The notes: generated by a model from the letters alone, not told the origin. A stretch of 8,978 nt of DNA from Bacteroidota bacterium (GCA_028288545.1 JAQBNQ010000194.1:1-8978); one strand, 5' to 3'; numbered from the stretch's first letter, positions 1 through 6,046 are shown. Translations and numbers: made by a program.

Positions 1-1188
1 GCTGCCTTGATATTAGGAACTATTGTAGGTACCCGTTCGGCGCGAACAGTGCAAATGACGCAGATGCCACAGATGGTGTCGGTTTTTAATGGTATGGGAG
101 GAGCTTGTGCTGCGCTTATAGGTCTTATCGAAATTTATCACGTGCAAGGTAACGAGAAGTTGAAGCTGCTGGCTATTGTTGCCGGATTGATAATAGGCAG
201 TATATCCTTTGCCGGTTCAATAATTGCCTGGGGTAAGTTGACTGGAAAATTCGGTGATAAAGTTTTTCCATTGCAGCAATTCCTGAACATTGGTTTAATG
301 CTTGTTATTTTAACTGTGGGAGGTTATATAGTAGTTAGCCCGATTGTAAATCCTGTTGTTCTTTTCATTGAACTTATTCTATGCTTGTTTTATGGGATTT
401 TATTTGTTCTTCCTATCGGTGGGGCAGACATGCCGGTTGTAATATCTCTACTTAACTCTTTTACCGGCGTTGCTGCCGCCTGTGCCGGCTTTTTGTACAG
501 CAATAAAGCAATGTTAACGGGTGGTATTCTTGTGGGTTCTGCAGGTACTATTCTTACAATACAAATGTGCAAGGCCATGAACCGCTCACTCACTAACGTT
601 TTAATCGGGGCCTTTGCTGCTTCAAGTAGTAAGTCTGGCGAGGAAAAGGAACACGGGCCATATAAGGAAGTTTCGTTGGCAGATGCAGCCGTAATGATGA
701 GTTATGCAAAGAAGGTGATGATTGTACCGGGATACGGATTAGCAGTTGCCCAGGCTCAACACAGTTGTCATGAATTGGAAAAGGCGCTGGAGGAAAAAGG
801 AGTGGAAGTGAAATATGCCATACACCCGGTTGCCGGTAGAATGCCCGGCCACATGAATGTATTATTAGCAGAGGCAGATGTACCCTATCCTAAATTGTTG
901 GAAATGGACGAGGCTAACCATGAGTTTAATACTGCCGATGTGGTAATGATACTTGGGGCAAACGATGTGGTTAACCCTGCTGCAAAAAATGATAAGAATT
1001 CGCCTATTTACGGAATGCCAATATTAGAGGTGGAGACTGCTAAAAACGTAATTGTAAACAAACGTACTATGGACACCGGTTATGCCGGTATTGCCAATGA
1101 CCTGTTTTTTCAGCCAAAGACCTCCATGTTGTTTGGCGATGCTAAAAAGGTATTACAGGATCTTATCAACGAAATAAAAGCAAACTAA
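1..1188 (+). CDS. pntB: NAD(P) transhydrogenase subunit beta (5'-truncated)
   Basis: This is the beta subunit of the inner-membrane proton-translocating transhydrogenase, which couples hydride transfer from NADH to NADP+ to proton influx and so supplies NADPH. The frame is open from the first base, so the true start lies upstream. About 395 codons are visible against a usual length near 460, so roughly 65-70 residues are missing. The N-terminal ~200 visible residues are a run of about six or seven hydrophobic segments (domain II), with the family sequence QMPQMVSVFNGMGGACAAL near the start. From visible residue ~235 comes the soluble NADP(H)-binding domain III. It contains the GYGLAVAQAQH nucleotide-binding loop (GYG at 244-246), VAGRMPGHMNVLLAEADVPY, GANDVVNPAA, KRTM..GYAG and a closing FGDAKK. 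Transhydrogenase alpha genes usually lie upstream, outside this window. The stop codon overlaps the stop of the opposing transporter gene. No frameshift or missing motif is seen. Confidence 0.97.
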   Translation, partial: AALILGTIVGTRSARTVQMTQMPQMVSVFNGMGGACAALIGLIEIYHVQGNEKLKLLAIVAGLIIGSISFAGSIIAWGKLTGKFGDKVFPLQQFLNIGLMLVILTVGGYIVVSPIVNPVVLFIELILCLFYGILFVLPIGGADMPVVISLLNSFTGVAAACAGFLYSNKAMLTGGILVGSAGTILTIQMCKAMNRSLTNVLIGAFAASSSKSGEEKEHGPYKEVSLADAAVMMSYAKKVMIVPGYGLAVAQAQHSCHELEKALEEKGVEVKYAIHPVAGRMPGHMNVLLAEADVPYPKLLEMDEANHEFNTADVVMILGANDVVNPAAKNDKNSPIYGMPILEVETAKNVIVNKRTMDTGYAGIANDLFFQPKTSMLFGDAKKVLQDLINEIKAN

Positions 1189-1202
1189 ACAGGTTTGGCT
1201 TT
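1177..1202. terminator. Possible bidirectional terminator hairpin between pntB and the EamA gene
   Basis: AAAGCAAAC (1177-1185) can pair with GTTTG-GCTTT (1193-1202). This gives nine base pairs with one bulged G at 1198 and a 7-nt loop. The hairpin sits across the overlapping stop codons of two convergent genes, where a shared terminator would be expected. Most pairs are A-T and neither flank has a long T-tract, so the call is tentative. Confidence 0.3.
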
Positions 1203-2099
1203 ATTGTTTCTGTTGGCAAAATAACTGTGCAATATTACTGATAGCATGATCAGCGTGGTACCTATCCAAAATCCCCATCCCAGCTTTTTATTTTCACCAA
1301 AAATCAGGAACGCGAGGGCTATGCCATACACAGGCTCAAGGTTGATAGACAGGTTCAGTGTAAACGCTGAAAGGTGTTTTAATGCATTTAAAGAAAGGAT
1401 AAGGGTAACATGTGTACACAGTATGGCCAGCACAAAAAGCCAAACCCAATCAAGTTTAGAAGGCACTAACTGTGTTGGCTGAAATAGATGGATGTACAAT
1501 GGCAGAAATATGGTTAGTATAACCAGTCCTGAAAATATTTCATAGAAAGAAACTATCTCGCTGGGAACTTCGTGAACCACTCTTTTATTCAGGATATTAA
1601 AGAAGGCTCCAACAAAAGCGGCTAACAGAGCCAGTATTATCCCTACGGAATACGCATTGGTGTCTGAATAAAAAATTACTGCAATTCCGGTCATAGCCAT
1701 CAGGCTAATAAGTATTTCTGTAGTGTCAAATTTTTTTTTGCTCACCAGTGGTTCCATTAGCGCAGTAAACAGGGTAGTAGATGAAAACAGGCTGAGTGTA
1801 ATACTTACGTTGGAGTATTTAATTGCTCCGTAGAAAAATAACCAATGTACCATAAGCAGGGCACCAATGCCAATCAACCATATCAGGTTGCTCTTCGAAA
1901 CCCTGAAGCTTTTTCCGGTAAAAACTATGAACAAAAACAGTGATATGGAGGTGATGATAAGCCTATACCAAACCAATAGGCCCTCACTCAGGTGTATTCC
2001 ACGACCTAAAACACCTGTAGCACCCCACAAAATGATGGATAGGTGCATTTGGATATAAGCCTTGGTTAAACTGGATTGCGAATGGTAGGTTTTAAGCAT
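1185..2099 (-). CDS. EamA/DMT-family membrane transporter
   Basis: A 304-residue integral membrane protein of the drug/metabolite transporter superfamily, probably an inner-membrane exporter or permease of small metabolites; the substrate cannot be read from the sequence. About ten hydrophobic segments form two EamA-type halves. The first, residues ~15-143, has LWGATGVLGRGI near its start and the family pattern SSTTLFTALMEPLV with Glu116. The second, ~150-292, has the equivalent LNLSINLEPVYGIALAFLIFGE with Glu255. The length is normal for a two-domain member. I keep the first ATG because the KAYIQMHL stretch before the first membrane segment looks native. A second Met at residue 18 is possible and would fit better if the promoter at 2110-2140 makes a very short leader. 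The stop (TAG, 1185-1187) overlaps the pntB stop on the other strand. It appears to be a single-gene unit. Confidence 0.9.
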   Translation of the reverse strand: MLKTYHSQSSLTKAYIQMHLSIILWGATGVLGRGIHLSEGLLVWYRLIITSISLFLFIVFTGKSFRVSKSNLIWLIGIGALLMVHWLFFYGAIKYSNVSITLSLFSSTTLFTALMEPLVSKKKFDTTEILISLMAMTGIAVIFYSDTNAYSVGIILALLAAFVGAFFNILNKRVVHEVPSEIVSFYEIFSGLVILTIFLPLYIHLFQPTQLVPSKLDWVWLFVLAILCTHVTLILSLNALKHLSAFTLNLSINLEPVYGIALAFLIFGENKKLGWGFWIGTTLIMLSVILHSYFANRNNKAKPV

Positions 2100-2109
2100 G
2101 ATGTTGGCC

Positions 2110-2140
2110 CAAAATTATTCTTTTGCCTAACAGATTCAAA
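2110..2140 (-). promoter_or_regulatory. Bacteroidota-type promoter for the EamA transporter
   Basis: Read on the minus strand, TTTG (2140-2137) is followed after exactly 19 nt by TAATTTTG (2117-2110). This is a perfect match to the Bacteroidota consensus (TTTG, 19-21 nt, TAnnTTTG). Transcription would start near 2105, only about six bases before the ATG at 2099, giving an almost leaderless message. The alternative is that translation starts at Met18. The position just upstream of a divergent gene supports the call. Confidence 0.7.
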
Positions 2141-2158
2141 AGAAGCAAACAAGGCCTT

Positions 2159-2344
2159 TCAATTGTCATCAATGTTAAATATTAATGCTATATGGCCTCC
2201 CCAAATTACTTTACCGTGTAATAAGCCTTCATAAATTTGGCTTGGCTTTATCAAATAAATATTCAGTTACCGGGCCTCTAATGCCTGTTTGGGTATGTAA
2301 GACTTATTAAACAACAGTTTTTTTTGTATCTTAAATTGTTTCAT
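2159..2344 (-). pseudogene. Possible small interrupted reading frame (remnant or chance)
   Basis: On the minus strand, an ATG at 2344 opens 25 codons (beginning MKQFKIQKKLLFNKSY) to a TAA at 2267-2269. The same frame then continues for another 35 codons, ending in GGHIALIFNIDDN and a TGA at 2159-2161. The composition of the second part looks protein-like, but open stretches of this size arise by chance in A+T-rich DNA. No family is recognised, and no convincing promoter was found upstream. It could be a remnant of a small gene, a real 25-residue peptide gene, or noise. I lean towards remnant or noise. Confidence 0.15.
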
Positions 2345-2455
2345 TTTTACATTGAGCAGAGAAAGGTGTGGTTATTTGGACCATAAATACAATGGCAACC
2401 CTTTAGGTATTTGCTCCGTCTGACTTAGGAAGTGGTGTAAAGGTTGAAAAATAAT

Positions 2456-2488
2456 TTTGATAGCATATACAATAAAACAATAACTTTA
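2456..2488 (+). promoter_or_regulatory. Candidate Bacteroidota-type promoter for the 2506-5971 unit
   Basis: TTTG (2456-2459) is followed after 21 nt by TAACTTTA (2481-2488), which matches the TAnnTTTG -7 consensus except at the last base. Transcription would begin near 2493, about a dozen bases before the ATG at 2506. It is the best candidate upstream of the outer-membrane protein gene and may drive the downstream peroxidase and lipoprotein genes as well. Confidence 0.5.
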
Positions 2489-2505
2489 GCTTTTTAACAG
2501 CACGA

Positions 2506-3168
2506 ATGAAGAAATACCTGTTACTCATTACTGTATTAATACCATTTATCCAGGCTATGGGCCAGAACGATTCAACAACGGTTCAAAAGGAACATCCTCA
2601 TTATTTGAGCGTCAACGGAACGTTTTTCCTGAAGCAGTTCCTGAATTTTGCGGGTTCAAGTGCTACTATTACCCCGAGCACTTATATCCTGGAATACAAA
2701 TTTCTGCCTAAAAATCATGGTTTCCGTTTTAGCGTAGGTGGCAACTATACTCAAAAGAAAAACTACCAGGATTCCAGCCAGATTACAGTTAACAGCAGTA
2801 TGTCTTTCGATTTCAGGTTGGGATATGTGTACCAGAAAAAGATCGCAAAGCGTTGGAGTGTTTTTGCCGGGGCCGATATCGTTTCGCACATTGAGAATAC
2901 GTTTTTGAGAGTTAATACGGTTGAGGACATAGTAACCACTAAAACCCAATCGTGGTCTGTAGGTATCGGGCCTTCGTTTGGATTTCAGTTTGCTATCAAT
3001 AAACGGATAGGGCTATTCACAGAAACTGCTTTTTACTATATGTATTCGAAGGGAACCCAGGGCCACACTTTTGTAAATAACCCGGACTTTAACGATGGTA
3101 CTAAAAACAGTGGGAACAGTTTAACTTTTGTCATTCCAACGTCATTATTTTTCTATGTCAGGTTATAA
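2506..3168 (+). CDS. Predicted outer-membrane beta-barrel protein
   Basis: A 220-residue exported protein whose family I do not recognise with confidence. A classical signal peptide is visible: MKKY, a hydrophobic core at residues 5-17, and a likely signal peptidase I site after AMGQ (~20). The mature part alternates polar and aromatic or hydrophobic residues in strands of about ten, for example YILEYKFL, HGFRFSVGGNY, SFDFRLGYVYQKK, WSVFAGADIV, SWSVGIGPSFGFQF, IGLFTETAFYYMY and LTFVIPTSLFFYV. That suggests a small barrel of about eight strands. The periodic short turns (KKIAKRW, INKRIG) are typical of periplasmic turns in Bacteroidota barrel proteins. It ends FFYVRL rather than in an aromatic residue. 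The start is the only ATG before the signal peptide, and no Shine-Dalgarno sequence is seen. The di-heme peroxidase gene follows 47 nt downstream on the same strand, so the two may be co-transcribed, but nothing in the sequence ties their functions. Confidence 0.75.
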   Translation: MKKYLLLITVLIPFIQAMGQNDSTTVQKEHPHYLSVNGTFFLKQFLNFAGSSATITPSTYILEYKFLPKNHGFRFSVGGNYTQKKNYQDSSQITVNSSMSFDFRLGYVYQKKIAKRWSVFAGADIVSHIENTFLRVNTVEDIVTTKTQSWSVGIGPSFGFQFAINKRIGLFTETAFYYMYSKGTQGHTFVNNPDFNDGTKNSGNSLTFVIPTSLFFYVRL

Positions 3169-3215
3169 TTTGATTTTATAATACAATTTGTTTAAATTCA
3201 ACTAAAATTTTCACC

Positions 3216-4349
3216 ATGAAACGCTCAAAGTTACTCGCCTTCATCTTTGTGGCCTCCTTATTGGTATTGGCTTCGTGCCTCAAAAACGATACCCTGGCTA
3301 AACGCGTACCTCAACTACCGGCTGTTCCATACGATTATACGGCTAAGGTTATTATTCCCCAGGGCAATCCTTGGGGTAATGGCGGTAACGGTGGCGATAA
3401 TACACCACCTGATAATGTTACAACCAATGCTGGTGCAGCCTTAGGTCGCGTTTTATTTTACGACAGGGTTTTTTCTTTGAACAATTCTATATCCTGCTCG
3501 TCTTGTCATAAGCAGCAATTCGCTTTTTCTGATAACGTTGACCTGAGCAATGGATTTGATGGCTCAAAGACCCTTCGGAATGCCCTGCCGGTATTTAACC
3601 AGCATGTTAATAGCGCATTTTTTTGGGATGGTAGAGCTGCTACATTGGAGCAACAATCTTTAATGCCGGTTAAAAACCACATTGAAATGGGCATGGAAAA
3701 AATGGATAACCTGGCTATTAAACTTAAATCAGTTAGTTATTATCCTGCCTTGTTTAAAGCGGCTTTTGGAAGTGAAGAGATCACCGCTGTTAGAGTGGCC
3801 GATGCACTTGCACAATTTATGCGTTCAATGAGAAGTTTCAATTCAAAATTTGACCAGGGCGGTACAATGGCCTTTGCAAATTTTACTGATAAAGAAAAAG
3901 ACGGAATGCAGATATTCACTCAGTCAAGATGTAACAACTGCCACGGTGGACAAAACCTAAGCGGAAATTTTGGAAGTGATTGGGCTAACACAGGGCTTGA
4001 TGCCTCGCCGGTTGACAAAGGCAAAGGTGCTATTACAGGTTTCCCTCAGCAAAATGGAGTGTTCAGAGTTCCTTCATTGCGCAACATCGGCTTAACCGGT
4101 CCTTATATGCATGACGGTCGCTATAAAACACTTGACGAGGTAATCGATCATTACAATAACGGAGTACAGGCGAGTCCTAATCTCGACGTAAGGTTAACTA
4201 CCGGTGGATGGGGCATTGACAGTTCTACTACCAAACCGGTTAATCTTAACTTAAATACTTCACAGAAAGAATCCCTAAAAGCTTTCCTTCTTACACTTAC
4301 TGACTACCAGTTTACTTCTGATCCTAAATTTTCAGATCCGTTTAAATAA
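3216..4349 (+). CDS. Di-heme cytochrome c peroxidase / MauG-family lipoprotein
   Basis: A 377-residue di-heme c-type cytochrome of the CcpA/MauG/MbnH superfamily, exported and probably lipid-anchored. The signal peptide ends in a lipobox (LAS-Cys21). A Gly/Asn-rich linker follows (residues ~49-66, NPWGNGGNGGDN). The first heme site is C94-S-S-C97-H98 and the second is C239-N-N-C242-H243. Trp137 in FFWDGR lies 39 residues after the first heme His, the same spacing I recall for the inter-heme Trp94 after His55 of Pseudomonas CcpA. There is no His between 99 and 129, so the first heme may lack a distal His and stay open to peroxide, as in MauG. The block VPSLRNIGLTGPYMHDGRYKT (283-304, partly quoted) is conserved in the family. 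Tyr313 in DHYNNG is my candidate distal ligand of the second heme, where classical peroxidases use Met and MauG uses Tyr. Role: peroxide reduction, or peroxide-driven oxidation of a partner protein. The three lipoprotein genes begin 2 nt downstream. Confidence 0.9.
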   Translation: MKRSKLLAFIFVASLLVLASCLKNDTLAKRVPQLPAVPYDYTAKVIIPQGNPWGNGGNGGDNTPPDNVTTNAGAALGRVLFYDRVFSLNNSISCSSCHKQQFAFSDNVDLSNGFDGSKTLRNALPVFNQHVNSAFFWDGRAATLEQQSLMPVKNHIEMGMEKMDNLAIKLKSVSYYPALFKAAFGSEEITAVRVADALAQFMRSMRSFNSKFDQGGTMAFANFTDKEKDGMQIFTQSRCNNCHGGQNLSGNFGSDWANTGLDASPVDKGKGAITGFPQQNGVFRVPSLRNIGLTGPYMHDGRYKTLDEVIDHYNNGVQASPNLDVRLTTGGWGIDSSTTKPVNLNLNTSQKESLKAFLLTLTDYQFTSDPKFSDPFK

Positions 4350-4351
4350 AG

Positions 4352-4876
4352 ATGATGCGCATTGTAACTTGTTTGTTGGTCCTGCTTTTTTTGGCCGGGG
4401 TACTGGATTCATGTAAGCAAGGATGCAAAGACACCCATGCCCTGAATTATGACAGTACTGTCAAAGCTGAAAATGGAACCTGTCTTTACTGCGATTCAAG
4501 CAGTTCGAAGGATGGAACCATTGTTCCCGGTACCGATTTTAGCGCACCTGTTACCGATAAGCACGTTTTGGATTTTATTCTTTCGGAAGATGAATTTACA
4601 AATAAGGGTAACGGCTGTAAATCGCTTAATAAAACTTCAGGTTCCAGTTGTTCGGTTAACCTGTTGGTAATAAATAGAACAGCCAATTTTGTTACTATGA
4701 ACTTTGATATTTTCTTTCAATCAAATAACAACAGTGTTTTTTGGCAGTTTAGCAATAATAATACTGCTATTACCTTATCACCTCGCGATACGCTAAACTT
4801 CGGCCAGGTTGATACTATTTGTTCCGATTTTTCTAAAGGTACAGCTAATGTAAATTTTAACGCAAGTTATTTTTAG
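4352..4876 (+). CDS. Cysteine-rich lipoprotein, paralog 1 of 3
   Basis: A 174-residue exported lipoprotein of no named family that I recognise. A hydrophobic signal leads to a lipobox cysteine (LDS-Cys21). The mature part starts with GCKDTHALNYD, then ENGTCLYC. This resembles the short CxD..A.NYD...DG(S/T)CxY motif that recurs in many Bacteroidota surface proteins. After Cys21 there are six cysteines (25, 44, 47, 89, 100, 157), all shared with the two paralogs and possibly forming three disulfides or a CxYC site. From ~100 on, alternating strands suggest a beta-sandwich. The single Trp, W131 in FWQ, is invariant among the copies, as is His71. The C-terminus is FNASYF. Two ATGs stand in tandem (4352, 4355); the paralogs begin with one Met followed by Arg, so 4355 may be the real start. 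Only 2 nt separate it from the peroxidase stop, so translational coupling is likely. It may be a substrate or partner of that enzyme (inference). Confidence 0.85.
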   Translation: MMRIVTCLLVLLFLAGVLDSCKQGCKDTHALNYDSTVKAENGTCLYCDSSSSKDGTIVPGTDFSAPVTDKHVLDFILSEDEFTNKGNGCKSLNKTSGSSCSVNLLVINRTANFVTMNFDIFFQSNNNSVFWQFSNNNTAITLSPRDTLNFGQVDTICSDFSKGTANVNFNASYF

Positions 4877-4916
4877 GCTCAACTCTTCAAATATTATTTT
4901 TAATTATCAGGTATAA

Positions 4917-5432
4917 ATGCGCAACTTAATTGCTTTGTTGGTTTTAATACTTATTGGCATCAATTCTTGTAAAGAAGGCTGCAAGGATGTAAAAGCGCTG
5001 AACTATGACAGGAATGCAAAAACTGAAAATGGTACTTGCCAGTACTGCGATTCCACCCATGTAAGAAGTGGTGCAACTGCTGCGGGCTTTGACTTTAGCA
5101 ATAGCCAGTTTTTAGGCCAGCATGTAATGGATTTTGTATTGAGTGAAGATCAGTTTACCAAAATGGGAAATGGTTGTAAAGACGCTAACATAAACAGGTT
5201 TGGATGCAACGTTAGTTTGCTGGTAATAAACCTTACGCAGTATCATGTAAACTTCACTTACTCCGTAACTTTTAATGCAAATGCTACTGGTTTCCTTTGG
5301 CAGTATGTAGATAGTAATGCTGTTACAATAAATCCGTTTGATACTTTGCGGGTGGGAGTTATAGATACAATTTGCACAGATTTTTCCAACGGTTCAATTA
5401 ATGCGAGTCTTTTTAATTCGAATTATTTTTAA
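4917..5432 (+). CDS. Cysteine-rich lipoprotein, paralog 2 of 3
   Basis: A 171-residue lipoprotein and the most divergent of the three copies. Its signal peptide ends at a lipobox cysteine (INS-Cys18), followed by KEGCKD. The N-terminal motif is kept: ALNYD with six variable residues to ENGTCQYC. The six mature cysteines (22, 41, 44, 87, 97, 153) align with those of the other copies, as do His69 and the single Trp128 in LWQ. The stretch between the CxYC motif and HVMDF (GATAAGFDFSNSQFLGQ) differs from the VVP- or IVP-containing sequence of the others. The second half is again beta-rich and ends FNSNYF. The start is a single ATG placed just as in paralog 3. The 40-nt gap upstream shows no promoter or hairpin, so I take it to be co-transcribed with its neighbours. 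Its function is unknown. Divergence with all cysteines and the Trp retained suggests selection on the fold and on that Trp (inference). Confidence 0.85.
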   Translation: MRNLIALLVLILIGINSCKEGCKDVKALNYDRNAKTENGTCQYCDSTHVRSGATAAGFDFSNSQFLGQHVMDFVLSEDQFTKMGNGCKDANINRFGCNVSLLVINLTQYHVNFTYSVTFNANATGFLWQYVDSNAVTINPFDTLRVGVIDTICTDFSNGSINASLFNSNYF

Positions 5433-5461
5433 AGAGAAGAGCAATGATTTAAATTGACAAT

Positions 5462-5971
5462 ATGCGCTTAACATTTTTCGTAATTTTTCTATTTGTAATT
5501 GGCTTCCTTAACTCATGTAAAGAGGGCTGTAAGGACCGTCATGCTATCAACTACGACAGCAGGGTTAAAACAGAAAACGGAACCTGTTTATACTGCGATT
5601 CCAGCCATGCAACTGACGGAGCGGTAGTACCCATTAATGATAGTGCAGCACCCTACAGTGATAAGCATGTGATGGATTTTGTACTTAGTGAGGAAGAGTT
5701 CTCGAATGTTGGCAACGACTGTAAAGCCCTGAACAGGGCAACGGGCACAAGCTGCAAAATTAGCCTTGATATCGTTAACCGCACTGCCGGTAATATTAAT
5801 GTAAATTTCAACTTGTTCTTTCAGTCAAACGTAACTAATACCTTCTGGCAGGATTTTGGAGATATCCAGGTTGGGCCTCATCAAACCCTGAACTTTGGAC
5901 TGGTAGATACAACCTGTTCGGACTTTAGCACAGGCAATGCTTCAGTAAACTTTAATGCCAATTACTTTTAG
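5462..5971 (+). CDS. Cysteine-rich lipoprotein, paralog 3 of 3
   Basis: A 169-residue lipoprotein, clearly a sister of paralog 1. The signal peptide ends at LNS-Cys19, followed by KEGCKDRHAINYD and then ENGTCLYC. Mature cysteines at 23, 42, 45, 87, 98 and 152 match the other copies. His69 and the single Trp129 (FWQ) are conserved, and the protein ends FNANYF. The region from ~97 to the end (CKISLDIVNRT, NINVNFNLFFQSN, QTLNFGLVDTTCSDFS) reads as a beta-sandwich-like domain. The gene lies 29 nt after paralog 2 and is followed immediately by a hairpin plus T-run, which marks it as the last gene of the unit. The positively charged residue after the lipid cysteine (CKEG) might favour surface display, as lipoprotein export signals do in some Bacteroidota, but that is speculative. 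Its biochemical function is not known to me. Confidence 0.85.
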   Translation: MRLTFFVIFLFVIGFLNSCKEGCKDRHAINYDSRVKTENGTCLYCDSSHATDGAVVPINDSAAPYSDKHVMDFVLSEEEFSNVGNDCKALNRATGTSCKISLDIVNRTAGNINVNFNLFFQSNVTNTFWQDFGDIQVGPHQTLNFGLVDTTCSDFSTGNASVNFNANYF

Positions 5972-6004
5972 ACGGGAGGCACTCTTTTCCTGTCGTACTT
6001 TTTT
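5971..6004 (+). terminator. Rho-independent-like terminator after the lipoprotein genes
   Basis: GACGGGA (5971-5977) pairs with TCCTGTC (5988-5994), seven base pairs including one G-T, around a 10-nt loop. Six Ts follow (5999-6004), four bases after the stem. The first base of the stem is the last base of the paralog 3 stop codon. It would end the 2506-5971 transcription unit and separate it from rnhA. Confidence 0.5.
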
Positions 6005-6046
6005 CTTTCCGATAATTTTTCGTACCCTTATCCGATAAATATATGA

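Larger units (their letters stand above)
2100..2505. other. 406-bp noncoding gap between divergent genes
   Basis: No intact gene of useful length is seen on either strand. The gap holds the two promoter candidates at its ends and a small interrupted frame on the minus strand (2159-2344). It also has an isolated perfect -7-like box on the plus strand (TAAATTTG, 2232-2239) with only a poor -33 partner, and a run of eight T (2318-2325) that no clear hairpin precedes. A short hairpin, AAGCC (2223-2227) with GGCTT (2239-2243), is also possible. No tRNA, riboswitch or insertion-sequence end is recognised. Confidence 0.6.
4352..5971 (+). repeat. Tandem gene triplication of a small lipoprotein
   Basis: Three head-to-tail paralogous genes (4352-4876, 4917-5432, 5462-5971) of nearly equal length are separated by 40 and 29 nt. 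Shared blocks include the lipobox, GCKD..A(L/I)NYD, ENGTCxYCDS, HV(L/M)DF(I/V)LSE, a NGC or NDC, WQ, VDT(I/T)C(S/T)DFS and a terminal FNxxYF. Copies 1 and 3 resemble each other more than either resembles the middle copy: both have FFQSN, TLNFG.VDT and NVNFNA or SVNFNA. This is a repeat of genes, not of short DNA units. Confidence 0.9.

Noticed and set aside
2311..2330. Rho-independent terminator at the T8 run
   Set aside because: No G+C-containing stem could be found just upstream, and no gene ends there.
3169..3200. Separate promoter for the di-heme peroxidase (TTTG-N20-TAAATTCA)
   Set aside because: The spacing fits, but the -7 box misses two of its six defined bases and the area is A/T-rich, so a chance match is likely. 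It cannot be excluded.
4449..4670. 73-residue plus-strand frame inside paralog 1
   Set aside because: Out-of-frame shadow of a gene whose reading frame is supported by two paralogs.
4352..5971. The three lipoproteins as MbnP-family proteins
   Set aside because: The gene order is suggestive, but I see none of the MbnP sequence features I know, such as an LxYYxSN-like strand. The proteins are shorter and built around a different cysteine pattern.
4352..5971. CRISPR-like or short-unit repeat array
   Set aside because: The repetition is of whole genes of about 510-525 nt with protein-level conservation. There are no short identical repeats with regular spacers.
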